A stretch of 64,000 bases of DNA, taken from positions 1 to 64,000 of the forward strand of contig CANJPQ010000008.1 of the NCBI GenBank assembly GCA_947476275.1. The letters run 5' to 3'. The notes under the pieces are model-generated. The model did no database searches. It was not told the DNA's origin and saw only the letters and a list, made by a program, of their open reading frames with translations. A program made the position numbers and the translations under genes. This document shows positions 18,097-31,670 of this stretch, in pieces. The DNA comes from Fidelibacterota bacterium (GTDB taxonomy: Bacteria; Pseudomonadota; Alphaproteobacteria; Rhodospirillales; Rhodospirillaceae). Position 1 is the stretch's first letter, and every line of letters begins with the position of its first letter.

Positions 18097-18240
18097 GGGA
18101 GGGCGTGTAGTGATGTTTGGTTCCGCACGCAACCTTGCGCATCTTACGCGTGCGAAAGGTGGGCCATGCCGCAGACTTGGGTCGCTGGATTTCGGCGCGG
18201 CAAATCGCTACCACTACTGCGCTCAGACAGGAGTTCGGCG

Positions 18241-18726
18241 ATGAGAACTGCACTGCATGCCTGACTTGCTGCCGCCGGTCTCGCGCTGGTCGCGACCGCG
18301 GCCCAAGCGCAAACCAAGGAAGACATCATCTGGAACGATCCGCCGATGCCCGCTAGCGGCACATCTTCCAGCGCGTCGGCTGGCGCCAAGAGCACCGCGC
18401 CGAGTCCCGCACAATTGGTGCCACCGCCATCTTCCTCGTCCATAGCGCCGGCGCCGATCCGCGACGACTACGCGGCGAAGCCCAAAGCCAGCGAATCCAC
18501 GAAGAGCGCCTCCACCGGCTCCACCGGGACGTGGTCTGACCCATCGATGCCGCCGAAGGGTGCTGTCGGGAAATCCAATACTTCGCTGGCAGCCAGGGAC
18601 CTTGCGACGGGTGTGGCGGGCCCCTGCCGCGAGTTCGAGCAGGACGTGATCATTGATGGGCATAGAGAAAAAGCCCATGGGCGCGCCTGCCGTCAGCCCG
18701 ACGGCAGCTGGAAACTCCAGAACTAG
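18241..18726 (+). pseudogene. Small secreted protein with an in-frame TGA in its signal peptide
   Basis: ATG 18241 has an excellent AGGAG 7 bases upstream (18229-18233). The frame reads MRTALHA, then TGA at 18262-18264, then LAAAGLALVATAAQAQTKEDI: a textbook signal peptide with a stop in its hydrophobic core. The rest is a Ser/Pro/Ala-rich linker and a C-terminal domain (CREFEQ...GHREKAHGRACRQPDGSW) resembling the tail of 17-kDa-antigen-like surface proteins. No alternative start exists between the stop and ATG 18346, and a product from 18346 would lack the export signal. Likely a recent nonsense mutation. Confidence 0.75.
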
Positions 18727-18984
18727 CCGCGACTCTTCCGTACGCCTCATCCACCGGTTGATCACCGCGGCAAGACCGCTGGCGGATCAAGCACTTGACC
18801 TGACGGAACGCATCCGTTTTATTGCGCCTCGCGCGGCTTAGGGGGAGCTGACGCTCTTCCGCGCACTAATCAATGTCATCGACACGATTTCGGCAGCAAT
18901 ATGGCCGGGGTTTCTAGTATATGGCCCCGCTCTAACGCCGCCGTCTGCCGTCTCGGTGGCCGTAAGGTTTGAGAAAGTACGTTG

Positions 18985-23596
<4,612 letters not shown>

Positions 23597-23604
<8 letters not shown>

Positions 23605-25018
23605 GCCGACCGGTTTTCTGGAAGTCAGCCGCCACGACCGCCCCTACGCCAAGGTGGCGGAGCGCGTCGGCACGTGGAAGGAATTCGTCCGTCCGCTGCC
23701 GGACAACGAACTGCGCGAGCAGGGCGCGCGCTGCATGGATTGCGGCGTGCCGTTCTGCCACAGCGGCTGTCCCGTCAATAACCTGATCCCAGACTGGAAC
23801 AATCTGGTCTATCGCGGCCGTTGGCGCGAAGCGCTCGACACGCTGCACTCCACCAACAACTTCCCGGAATTCACCGGCCGCATCTGCCCGGCGCCGTGCG
23901 AGGCGGCCTGCACGCTCAACATCAACGACGAGTCCGTCACGATCAAAACGATCGAATGCCAGATCGTCGACCGCGGCTTCGCCGAGGGCTGGGTGAAGCC
24001 GATGATGCCCACCCGCAAGACCGGTAAGACGGTTGCCGTTATCGGCTCCGGCCCGGCCGGGATGGCGGCGGCGCAGCAGCTGGCGCGCGCGGGTCATACC
24101 GTGGGGCTGTTCGAGAAGGCCGACCGGATCGGCGGCCTGCTCCGTTACGGCATCCCCGACTTCAAGATGGAAAAGCAGATCATCGACCGCCGCATGGAGC
24201 AGATGCTGGCGGAAGGGGTGACGTTCCACACCGGCGTGCATGTCGGCAGCAAGGACGTTCCGGCCGCGGACTTCATCAAGAAATTCGACGCGGTGATCCT
24301 CGCCGGCGGCGCGGAAGCGCCGCGCGATCTACCGGTCCCGGGCCGCGACCTCCAGGGCATCCATTTCGCGATGGATTTCCTGACCCAGAACAACAAGCGC
24401 GTCGCGGGCGATGCTATCGCCGCCGATGTGGTCATTTCCGCGAAAGATAAACACGTCGTCGTCATTGGCGGCGGCGATACCGGTTCCGACTGTATCGGCA
24501 CCTCGATCCGCCAAGGGGCGGCGTCCATCACTCAGCTCGAGATTCTGGCGCGTCCGCCCGATCAGGAAGACAAGCCGCTGGTGTGGCCGTATTGGCCGTT
24601 GAAGTTCCGCACGTCGTCATCCCAGGAAGAAGGCTGCGAGCGCGAGTTCGCCGTCGGCACATCCGCGTTCCTCGGCAACGATCGCGGCCAGGTGGTCGGC
24701 CAGAAGGTCGTGCGTCTGGAGAACGGCAAGGAAGTCCCCGGCAGTGCGTTCGATATCAAGGCCGATCTCGTGCTGCTGGCCATGGGGTTCGTGCATCCGA
24801 TTGTTTCCGGGATGCTCGAGCAGCTCGACGTGAAGCGCGACGGCCGCGATAACGTTGCCGCGGACACGCTTACTTATCGCACTTCGATCCCGCACGTGTT
24901 CACCGCCGGTGACATGCGCCGCGGACAGAGTTTGGTGGTGTGGGCAATCCGTGAGGGCCGCCAAGCCGCGCGCGCCGTCGATGAATTCCTGATGGGCGCG
25001 AGCGATCTACCGCGATGA
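23597..25018 (+). CDS. gltD: Glutamate synthase [NADPH] small subunit
   Basis: 473 residues. GltD takes electrons from NADPH through FAD and Fe-S centres to GltB. The N-terminal cysteine clusters [17 protein letters not shown] and [12 protein letters not shown] bind two [4Fe-4S] centres. They are followed by the FAD-binding [13 protein letters not shown] and the NADPH-binding [11 protein letters not shown]. The C-terminal [16 protein letters not shown] closes the FAD site. It starts inside the end of gltB, so the subunits are translationally coupled. Confidence 0.98.
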
Positions 25019-25039
25019 CGACGGCATAGGACGCAGCGC

Positions 25040-25588
25040 ATGGCCCCGACAGACGGTAGCTCCACGTCCGTCGGTCCGGGGGTTGAGCGTGCGTTCTTGG
25101 CTCATTGGCGATCCCTGCCGCGTGACGGGCTGATCCCCAGCCTCCCAGCTTTTCTCGACCGGCCCCATCCGGGCTTTGCGCCCTGGCTGAACATCGTCGA
25201 TTTCATCAGCGAGACTGAAATGCCCGTGCGCTACTTCGGGACGCGCCTGGTGGAGTCCTTCGGCGAGATCACGCGGCTCAATTTTCCCGATTTCCTGAAG
25301 AAGGACGTCCGGCCCCTTGTGGCCCGCGGGCATCGGATGGTGTGCGAAACCCCCTGCGGCTGGACGACGCTTTCGCGCGCCATCACTACCAGCGGGCGCG
25401 AGATCGTCGCCGAGACCATCACGCTTCCCCTTATGCGCGGCGGCCGGCCGTCAAGCCTGGTGAAGCTGACCAACGTGATCGAGCATCTGAATTTCAAGGA
25501 AAGTTTGGTCACGGTCGACCAGGTCACAAGCCAGCACTGGATCGACCTAGGGGCCGGTGTGCCGAATGAGTCGGACCTGCCGTCCTAG
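25040..25588 (+). CDS. PAS domain (PAS_5-type) protein
   Basis: 182 residues. It matches the alphaproteobacterial PAS_5 group: WRSLPRDGLIPSLPAFLDRPHPGFAPWLNIVDF, then MPVRYFGTRLVESFGEITRLNF, and the C-terminal beta strands around ETITLPLMRGGRPSSLVKL. No output domain is attached, so it may be a stand-alone sensor. The start is 22 bases after gltD, so co-transcription is likely, but a role in nitrogen control is not shown. Hairpins follow the gene. Confidence 0.75.
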   Translation: MAPTDGSSTSVGPGVERAFLAHWRSLPRDGLIPSLPAFLDRPHPGFAPWLNIVDFISETEMPVRYFGTRLVESFGEITRLNFPDFLKKDVRPLVARGHRMVCETPCGWTTLSRAITTSGREIVAETITLPLMRGGRPSSLVKLTNVIEHLNFKESLVTVDQVTSQHWIDLGAGVPNESDLPS

Positions 25589-25609
25589 CGCTCGCGCGGG
25601 CAAGAAAAT

Positions 25610-25641
25610 GCCCGCTGCGGTGGGGGGAAACCGCAGCGGGC
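25610..25641 (+). terminator. Strong hairpin after the PAS gene
   Basis: GCCCGCTGCGGT (25610-25621) pairs perfectly with ACCGCAGCGGGC (25630-25641) around a GGGGGGAA loop. No T run follows, so it may need a partner. A second, weaker hairpin lies 9 bases further. Confidence 0.55.
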
Positions 25642-25649
25642 GATGGAGG

Positions 25650-25671
25650 GGCTTTGTGGGGGGACAAAGCC
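25650..25671 (+). other. Second hairpin with a G-run loop
   Basis: GGCTTTGT and ACAAAGCC form an 8-bp stem closed by a loop of consecutive G residues (25658-25663). Together with the preceding hairpin, whose loop is also G-rich, it makes a compact structured 3' end. Role unknown. Confidence 0.4.
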
Positions 25672-25735
25672 AAGGCTCACACGGAAATAACGGCGTGTCC
25701 GCGAAAAGGTTCCAGGACTGATTGTGTGGGTTGGT

Positions 25736-25763
25736 AAAAAAACCCCGGCACGTCGTACCGGGG
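25736..25763 (-). terminator. Rho-independent terminator for the minus-strand small membrane protein
   Basis: Read on the minus strand, CCCCGG...CCGGGG with an inner TAC/GTG pairing is followed directly by seven T. It lies 37 bases after the stop of the gene at 25801-26091, which supports that gene being transcribed. Confidence 0.8.
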
Positions 25764-25800
25764 TGGGGATCGGGGTTTGAAATTCGAGCCTCTGTCGTGC

Positions 25801-26091
25801 TCACTCGAATTTGCATTCCATCTGCAGCGTGTGGGTGTTGATCGGCTTGCAATTCAGGGCCTGTGAATCGAGCGCGCGGTCGAGCTGCGCAAGCCGGGTT
25901 ACAAGCACGCCGAACACCGCCAACACGCAAACCATGCACGTCAGGCCGCCCATGCCGTCGTCGATGTCGAAGACCCACCGTACCGCCGCCGCCATCTTGG
26001 CCAGAACCGTCGGTGCCCACGGTTCCGCGACCGGCGCAGGCATAACAAAGCTCTGCAGGTCTGGGGCAATGATCGGGCGGGTGATCTGCAT
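25801..26091 (-). CDS. Small single-span membrane protein, unknown
   Basis: 96 residues with one strong hydrophobic segment (about residues 50-68, LTCMVCVLAVFGVLVT) and a hydrophilic, possibly periplasmic, C-terminus with a Cys pair (LNCKPI and MECKFE). No family is recognised. Support for it being real is the well-formed terminator directly downstream and the absence of another gene in the region. No good ribosome binding site is visible before ATG 26091, so the start is uncertain. Confidence 0.45.
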   Translation of the reverse strand: MQITRPIIAPDLQSFVMPAPVAEPWAPTVLAKMAAAVRWVFDIDDGMGGLTCMVCVLAVFGVLVTRLAQLDRALDSQALNCKPINTHTLQMECKFE

Positions 26092-26344
26092 GAGCGCTGA
26101 AATCCGAGGCGGGTGACGTCAAGCAAACTCTGTGGGGTGTCATTTGTTCCCGTCGGCGGGTTGGCGCCCGCCCGCGAATCGCCAACCCATTGAACTAATG
26201 CTCTTTCCCGGCTTGGTTGAGCGCGCGGCCCCGCGATCTGGGCCAGGCGCGCGGGCGTGACTTGTGGCGCACCGGCCGGTGTGAAAGGTTACGCCCGCAA
26301 CGGGTGGGGCGGATTTTCGCCCCGGAACAGCAGGAGGACTCACC

Positions 26345-26884
26345 ATGATTCGAGTGCTCAGCGCCGCAGTGGCGCTTGTGTTTGCGATGGGGATGGCCAT
26401 GACCGCCGAAGCCAAGACCGCCTACGATTTCACCTTCGAGACCATCGACGGCAAGCCGCTGCCGATGAGCCAGTTCAAGGGCAAGACGGTGCTGGTGGTG
26501 AACACCGCCTCGTTCTGCGGCTTCACGCCGCAGTACGAACAGCTCGAAGCCGTGTGGAAGGCCAAGCAGAGCAAAGGCCTGGTCGTCCTCGGCGTGCCGT
26601 CCAACGACTTCGGCGCCCAGGAGCCGGGCTCGGCCGCGGAGATCAAGGACTTCTGCACCAGCAAGTACGATGTCGACTTTCCGCTCGCCGCCAAGGTGGT
26701 GGTGAAGGGCGCGGACGCGCACCCGTTCTACAAGTGGGTGAGCGAAGCCAAGGGCGAGCCCAAGTGGAACTTCCACAAGTATCTGATCAACGGCAAAGGC
26801 GAGTTGGTCGCGGCCTTCGAGAGCAAGTCGCGCCCCGACTCTGCGGAAGTGACCGCGGCGATCGAGAAGTCGCTCGCGAATTAA
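26345..26884 (+). CDS. Exported glutathione peroxidase family protein
   Basis: 179 residues. A signal peptide (residues 1-23, ending TAEA) is followed by a complete Gpx fold: peroxidatic Cys59 in NTASFCGFTPQYEQLE, the Gln-containing GVPSNDFGAQEPGS, and KWNFHKYLI with the catalytic Trp-Asn. Most bacterial enzymes of this type use thioredoxin-like reductants. The export signal places it in the periplasm, and the DsbD-like gene 14 bases downstream offers a source of reducing power. ATG 26345 follows CAGGAGGACT. Confidence 0.92.
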   Translation: MIRVLSAAVALVFAMGMAMTAEAKTAYDFTFETIDGKPLPMSQFKGKTVLVVNTASFCGFTPQYEQLEAVWKAKQSKGLVVLGVPSNDFGAQEPGSAAEIKDFCTSKYDVDFPLAAKVVVKGADAHPFYKWVSEAKGEPKWNFHKYLINGKGELVAAFESKSRPDSAEVTAAIEKSLAN

Positions 26885-26898
26885 GAGGTAGCTAAAAC

Positions 26899-28932
26899 GT
26901 GCGTCGACTTACCGTTCTGTTGTGTGTGGTCTTGGGCGCGTGCGCCGGTCTCGTCACCGGCGCCGCAGCTCAGAACTTGGTTCAAAGCGAACAGGCGGAA
27001 GCGCGGCTGATTGCCGAGCGCACCACGGTCGCGTCCGGCGAGACCCTGTGGCTCGGCCTTCACATCAAGATGAAGAAGGGCTGGCACACCTACTGGCGCA
27101 CGCCGGGGGATTCCGGCCTGCCGACCACGATCACTTGGACGCTGCCCGCCGGCCTCAGCGCCGGGGCGATCCAATGGCCGCCGCCGGAGCGGGTGCCGAC
27201 CGGCGATCTGATGAACTTCGGCTACGAAGGTGAGGTCACGCTGCTCACCCCGGTCAAGGTCGAGGGCGCGGCCGGCCAAGGCAAGATCGTCGCCGAGGCG
27301 ACCTGGCTGGTCTGCGCGGAAGTCTGCATCCCCGAAGACGGGCATTTTGAATTGCCGGTGACGATCGCGGCCGCCGGTGGCCCGCTCACCGAAGACGCGG
27401 CGTTGATCGATGCGGCGCGCAAATCGATCCCCGCGAAAGCGTCCTTCCCGGTTACCGCCACGCGCGAGGCTGAGGCCTACGTCATCACCCTGGGTTCGGG
27501 CTTGCCCGCTGGCGTGACGAGCGCTGCCTTGTTCGCCGATGGCGACGGCGTGATGAACAATGCGGGACTGCAGGAATTCAAGCTGGCCGGCGATCAGGCC
27601 ACGCTGCGTGTGCCGGTCGGCGCCTCCCCGCCGCAGGAACTGGCCGGCGTTGTCGTGCTGGAAGGCGCGACCCGGACCGGTGTTGAGATCGCCGTCAACG
27701 CCCCCCTCGCTGCCGCTGGCGGCGACATGACCATCGTCGTCGCCCTGGTGTTCGCCGTGCTCGGCGGCCTGATCCTCAACGTCATGCCCTGTGTCCTGCC
27801 GGTGCTGGTCATGAAGGCGCTGAGCGTCGTGTCGCGCGGCAACAGTGCAGCAGTGTTGCGCCGCGATGCGCTGATCTATACCGCCGGTGTGATGAGCGCT
27901 TTCACCGCGCTGATTGTTCTGTTGTTGATCTTGCGCACGGCCGGGTCGGCGGTCGGCTGGGGCTTCCAGCTGCAAAGCCCGATCGTTGTCGCGGTGCTTG
28001 CCAATGTCATGTTGCTGCTCGGGCTGAGTCTGTCGGGCGTGTTCACCATCGGCAACAGCATCGCCGGCGTCGGGCAGGAACTCACGGCAAAGTCCGGCGG
28101 CTGGGGATCGTTCTTCACCGGCGTCCTGGCGGTGGTGGTGGCCACGCCGTGCACTGCGCCGTTCATGGGCGTTGCGCTCGGCTTTGCGCTGACGCAGTCG
28201 CCGATTGTCGCCATCGCCACCTTCGAGGGACTCGCCCTCGGCCTGGCGCTGCCGTACCTCGCCATCGCCTTCATCCCCGGATTTGCCAAGGCGCTGCCGC
28301 GCCCGGGCGTGTGGATGGAGCGGGTGAAGCAAGTTCTCGCCTTCCCGCTCTACGGTGCGGCGGCCTGGTTGCTGTGGGTGCTGACCCAGCAGCTCGATCC
28401 CTCCGGTGTTGCCCTGGCGCTCGCGAGCCTGCTTGCGGTCGGCTTCGCGGCCTGGAGCTTCGGGCTCGGCGCCACTGCGCGCGGGTGGACCGTGGCGGCG
28501 GTAGTCGCTGCCTTGATTGCCGCGGCCAGTGTGGCCGACCTCTCGGGACGAACCGTAACCGCGGCGGCCCAGGCCGGAGCAGGAGCCGAGCCCTATTCCG
28601 CATCGCGGGTTGCAGCGCTGCGCGCCGAGGGTAAGCCGGTGCTGGTCAATTTCACCGCTGCCTGGTGCATCACCTGCCTGGTCAACGAGCGGGTGGCCTT
28701 CAGTACCGACACGGTAAAGAAGGCGATGGCGACCAGCGGCGTCGCCTACCTCAAGGCCGACTGGACCAACCGCAATCCCGAGATCACCGCCGCCCTGCAC
28801 GCGCTGGGGCGCGACGGGGTACCGGCCTATGCCCTCTACCCCAAGGGCAACGGGGCTGCGCAGCTGCTGCCCCAGGTCTTGACCCCGACGCTCGTGATCG
28901 ACGCCTTGAAGGGGGCCGGGGGCGCACCTTGA
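26899..28932 (+). CDS. DsbD/ScsB-like transmembrane thiol-disulfide reductase
   Basis: 677 residues. The order is: signal peptide (ending TGAAAQ), N-terminal periplasmic domain with Cys139 and Cys143 (WLVCAEVC), eight-helix membrane domain with the redox pair Cys298 (NVMPCVLPV) and Cys418 (ATPCTAPF), and a C-terminal thioredoxin domain with Cys590 and Cys593 (AAWCITC). This is the complete relay that carries electrons from cytoplasmic thioredoxin to the periplasm. The N-terminal domain looks more like ScsB or CcdA-fused DsbD than E. coli DsbD. GTG 26899 follows AAGAGGTAG. It is very likely in one operon with the peroxidase gene. Confidence 0.92.
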   Translation: MRRLTVLLCVVLGACAGLVTGAAAQNLVQSEQAEARLIAERTTVASGETLWLGLHIKMKKGWHTYWRTPGDSGLPTTITWTLPAGLSAGAIQWPPPERVPTGDLMNFGYEGEVTLLTPVKVEGAAGQGKIVAEATWLVCAEVCIPEDGHFELPVTIAAAGGPLTEDAALIDAARKSIPAKASFPVTATREAEAYVITLGSGLPAGVTSAALFADGDGVMNNAGLQEFKLAGDQATLRVPVGASPPQELAGVVVLEGATRTGVEIAVNAPLAAAGGDMTIVVALVFAVLGGLILNVMPCVLPVLVMKALSVVSRGNSAAVLRRDALIYTAGVMSAFTALIVLLLILRTAGSAVGWGFQLQSPIVVAVLANVMLLLGLSLSGVFTIGNSIAGVGQELTAKSGGWGSFFTGVLAVVVATPCTAPFMGVALGFALTQSPIVAIATFEGLALGLALPYLAIAFIPGFAKALPRPGVWMERVKQVLAFPLYGAAAWLLWVLTQQLDPSGVALALASLLAVGFAAWSFGLGATARGWTVAAVVAALIAAASVADLSGRTVTAAAQAGAGAEPYSASRVAALRAEGKPVLVNFTAAWCITCLVNERVAFSTDTVKKAMATSGVAYLKADWTNRNPEITAALHALGRDGVPAYALYPKGNGAAQLLPQVLTPTLVIDALKGAGGAP

Positions 28933-29000
28933 CCCGCCACTGCGGTGACGCACGCTCCCCGGTATGGTAGACGCGCCGCCGGGGGATCGAAGTTCATCGC

Positions 29001-30620
29001 ATGTCCGAATCGTCTGCCAGCATGACCGGCGCCACACCTGCGCGCCTGCGCGACCGTCCCGCGCTCGTGGCCTTCATCGTCATCGTGCTGGCGGTGGCGC
29101 TCGAGCGGCTGCCGACGATCGGGTTCGCCTATCTCAACGTCGATGAGTCCGCCTACCTGCTGATCGGCGCGGCACTGCGCCACGGCGCGATCCCCTACAT
29201 CGACATCATCGACCGCAAGCCGCTCGGCCTCTACCTGATCTACGCGGCGGCCGATGCGATCTTCTCCGACGCGATCTCCGGTGCGCGCATCCTGGGCGGC
29301 CTCTGCACCATCCTCAGTGCGTGGATCGTCGTGCAGATCGGCCGCCGGTTCCTGCGTCTGTCGTGGACGGCCGCGACGCTCGCGGGCGTTTGGTTCAGCG
29401 TTTATGCCATCCTCTACGGCGGCGATGCGGCGCAGTACAACGTGTTCGTGATGCCTTTCGTCGCCGGTGCCGCGTTCCTGGTGCTGCGCGCGCTGGACAA
29501 CATGGAAGGCGGCGCTCCGCCGTCCGTGGCCGAGGTGGGCGTCTCCGGCCTGATGCTCGGCCTCGCCATGCAGGTGAAATACACGCCCGCGTTCGAGGCC
29601 ATCGGCTTCGGCCTGCTGCTGATCTTCGTCGGCTGGCGCAATCGTGCCGCCCTTGGCGCCCACGGCATCGGCGCGTTGTCGCGCGGCATTGTATTGATGA
29701 TTCTCGGCGGCTTGCTGCCGACGGCGATTGCCATGGCGGTCTATTGGCACCTTGGCCACCTCGACGCCTTCATCTTCTACAACTTCACCGTCAACGTCGT
29801 GCGCACCGCGACCGACTATCCCGGCGGCCTTTTGGTGTTCCGGATCGGCGAGGTGCTGCTCGCCGTACATCCTCTTCTGATCTTCAGCGTGCTCTACGCC
29901 GCCCGCGGTGGCGCAAAAGCTGCAAGCGCGCAGGGACCTGCGCACAAGTGGGTCGATGCGGTGCTGACGATCTGGCTGGCTGCGGCGGCCTTCGGGGCGC
30001 TCGTCCAGCGTCAGCCCTACATGCACTACTTCTATGCGATCGTGCCGCCGCTCGCGATCTTCAGCCTGGCGAAGCTGGGCGCGCACGGCAATTTCTCCAA
30101 GGCCGCGAAACGCTGGCTCGTCGTGTACACGGTCGCGCCAATTGTCGGGTATGCCGCCGGCTGGACTTTTGAAACCTGGGATCACGGGTCGCCGATGCTC
30201 CCGCGCGAAATCGCCAAGACCTTGCGAGCCGAAAACGTCTCCTCGCTCTACGTCTTTAACGCCTTCGGGATCATCTACTATCTGAGCGGGCTTGAATCCC
30301 CGACCAAATTCACCCTGCCGACCCACCTGCTGCGTGACCTTGAAGCCGCCTCATTTCAGTTCGATGCTGTCGGGGAAGTGCAGCGCATCCTGGACAGCCA
30401 CCCCCAAGTGATAGTGGTGACACGGCCATTTGCGGGGAATATCGCCCCAAATCGTGTCCGGCTGTTGGAGGCTGAACTCCAGGCGAGCTACTGCACGTGG
30501 CGTATCTATGAGGCCGGTCGGGATAAGGTATATCTTTACCGATATGAGGGGATACCAGGGGATTCGTCGCGCCCATGTCGCAGCGACGCTGTTGGAGCCG
30601 CGAGCTCCGCACAAAGGTGA
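29001..30620 (+). CDS. Membrane glycosyltransferase, ArnT/PMT (GT39/GT83)-like
   Basis: 539 residues with about a dozen membrane segments. The first periplasmic loop has NVDESAYLLIGAALRHGAIPY and DRKPLGLYLIYA, the Asp-Glu and Lys-Pro motifs of GT-C enzymes that use polyprenyl-phosphate sugars (ArnT, RgtA-D, PMT). A hydrophilic C-terminal domain follows the last helix. Such enzymes transfer a sugar to lipid A or to glycans on the outer face of the inner membrane. The next two genes encode a polyprenyl-phosphate glycosyltransferase and a YdjC-type deacetylase, which would make its donor. Confidence 0.8.
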   Translation: MSESSASMTGATPARLRDRPALVAFIVIVLAVALERLPTIGFAYLNVDESAYLLIGAALRHGAIPYIDIIDRKPLGLYLIYAAADAIFSDAISGARILGGLCTILSAWIVVQIGRRFLRLSWTAATLAGVWFSVYAILYGGDAAQYNVFVMPFVAGAAFLVLRALDNMEGGAPPSVAEVGVSGLMLGLAMQVKYTPAFEAIGFGLLLIFVGWRNRAALGAHGIGALSRGIVLMILGGLLPTAIAMAVYWHLGHLDAFIFYNFTVNVVRTATDYPGGLLVFRIGEVLLAVHPLLIFSVLYAARGGAKAASAQGPAHKWVDAVLTIWLAAAAFGALVQRQPYMHYFYAIVPPLAIFSLAKLGAHGNFSKAAKRWLVVYTVAPIVGYAAGWTFETWDHGSPMLPREIAKTLRAENVSSLYVFNAFGIIYYLSGLESPTKFTLPTHLLRDLEAASFQFDAVGEVQRILDSHPQVIVVTRPFAGNIAPNRVRLLEAELQASYCTWRIYEAGRDKVYLYRYEGIPGDSSRPCRSDAVGAASSAQR

Positions 30621-30623
30621 CAC

Positions 30624-31670
30624 GTGACGTTCGAACCTGACCTGCGCGCGCAAGTCTCACCCGATCGCCCCGCCCGGGCGCCCGGCGTCTCGGTCATCAT
30701 CCCGTTCTACAACGAAGAACGTTCCGTCGATGAATTGCTCGCGCGCCTGAAGGCGGTGGCCGACGCCAGCACCCACGACTTCGAAATCATTTGCGTCAAC
30801 GACGGTTCCGCCGACGGCACCTGGGCGCGGCTCTCCGCCTGGGCGCCGCGCTGGAAGGCGCTCAAGCTGATCGACCTGTCGCGCAACTTCGGCAAGGAGA
30901 TCGCGCTGATGGCCGGTCTCGACCGCGCGCGCGGCGGTGCCGTGGTGCTGATGGACAGCGACCTGCAGCATCCACCCGAGACCATCGCTCAATTCGTCGA
31001 TCTTTGGCAGCAGGGTCACGACGTCGTCGTCGCCGTGCGCCGCGATCGCTCCGCCGATGGCAAGATCCGCACCACGGCGTCGCGCGCTTTCTACCGCCTG
31101 TTCAACATGCTGTCGGAAACCCCGATCTCCAATCAGGAAGGCGACTTCCGCCTGATGGATCGCCGCGTGGTCGATGCGGTGCGCCGCATGCGCGAACGCT
31201 CGCGCTTCATGAAGGGCATCTATGCCTGGGTCGGGTTCGGCTCCATCGGCGTGGAATTCGATGCACCCTCGCGCAAGCACGGCGCCAGCTCGTTCTCGCC
31301 GCGCCGACTGTTCAATCTCGCCTTCGACGGCATCCTGTCGTTCTCCACCATCCCGCTGCGCCTCGGTGTCTTGCTGGGCAGCCTGGTGGCGGCGGGTGCA
31401 ACCGTGGCCGGCGTCTACTACTGGCTCAAGACGTTGATCCTCGGTGTCGACGTGCCGGGCTTTGCCTCGCTGATCGTGGCGACGCTGCTGCTCGGCGGCC
31501 TGATCCTCGCCAAGCTCGGCCTCGTCGGTCTCTACATCGGCCGCATCTACGAGGAAGTGAAGGGCCGTCCGTTATACGTCGTGCGCCGCACGGAGACGGA
31601 TGTGGAAGGGCCGCAAGCGCAAGTGCCGCTCTCTGTCGTCACGGACAAGCCGGCCGAGGCTGCGGAGTGA
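30624..31670 (+). CDS. Polyprenyl-phosphate glycosyltransferase (GT2, DPM1/ArnC/GtrB-like)
   Basis: 348 residues. The GT2 domain has VSVIIPFYNEE near residue 22, the catalytic DSD at 111-113 in LMDSDLQHPPE, and RKHGASSF (residue ~215), typical of dolichyl/undecaprenyl-phosphate sugar synthases. Two C-terminal membrane helices (about residues 245-265 and 280-305) anchor it. It should load a sugar onto undecaprenyl phosphate at the cytoplasmic face. GTG 30624 is 3 bases after the upstream stop, and the gene ends in a GTGA overlap with the deacetylase gene, so all three are coupled. Confidence 0.9.
   Translation: MTFEPDLRAQVSPDRPARAPGVSVIIPFYNEERSVDELLARLKAVADASTHDFEIICVNDGSADGTWARLSAWAPRWKALKLIDLSRNFGKEIALMAGLDRARGGAVVLMDSDLQHPPETIAQFVDLWQQGHDVVVAVRRDRSADGKIRTTASRAFYRLFNMLSETPISNQEGDFRLMDRRVVDAVRRMRERSRFMKGIYAWVGFGSIGVEFDAPSRKHGASSFSPRRLFNLAFDGILSFSTIPLRLGVLLGSLVAAGATVAGVYYWLKTLILGVDVPGFASLIVATLLLGGLILAKLGLVGLYIGRIYEEVKGRPLYVVRRTETDVEGPQAQVPLSVVTDKPAEAAE

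Noticed and set aside
18097-18240. A yybP-ykoY manganese riboswitch before the GDT1-type exporter
   Set aside because: This family is often under that riboswitch, so I looked for its conserved core on the minus strand. I could not find the expected conserved loops.
18262-18264. Selenocysteine at the in-frame TGA
   Set aside because: The stop lies in the hydrophobic core of a signal peptide and not in a redox site, and no SECIS-like hairpin directly follows.
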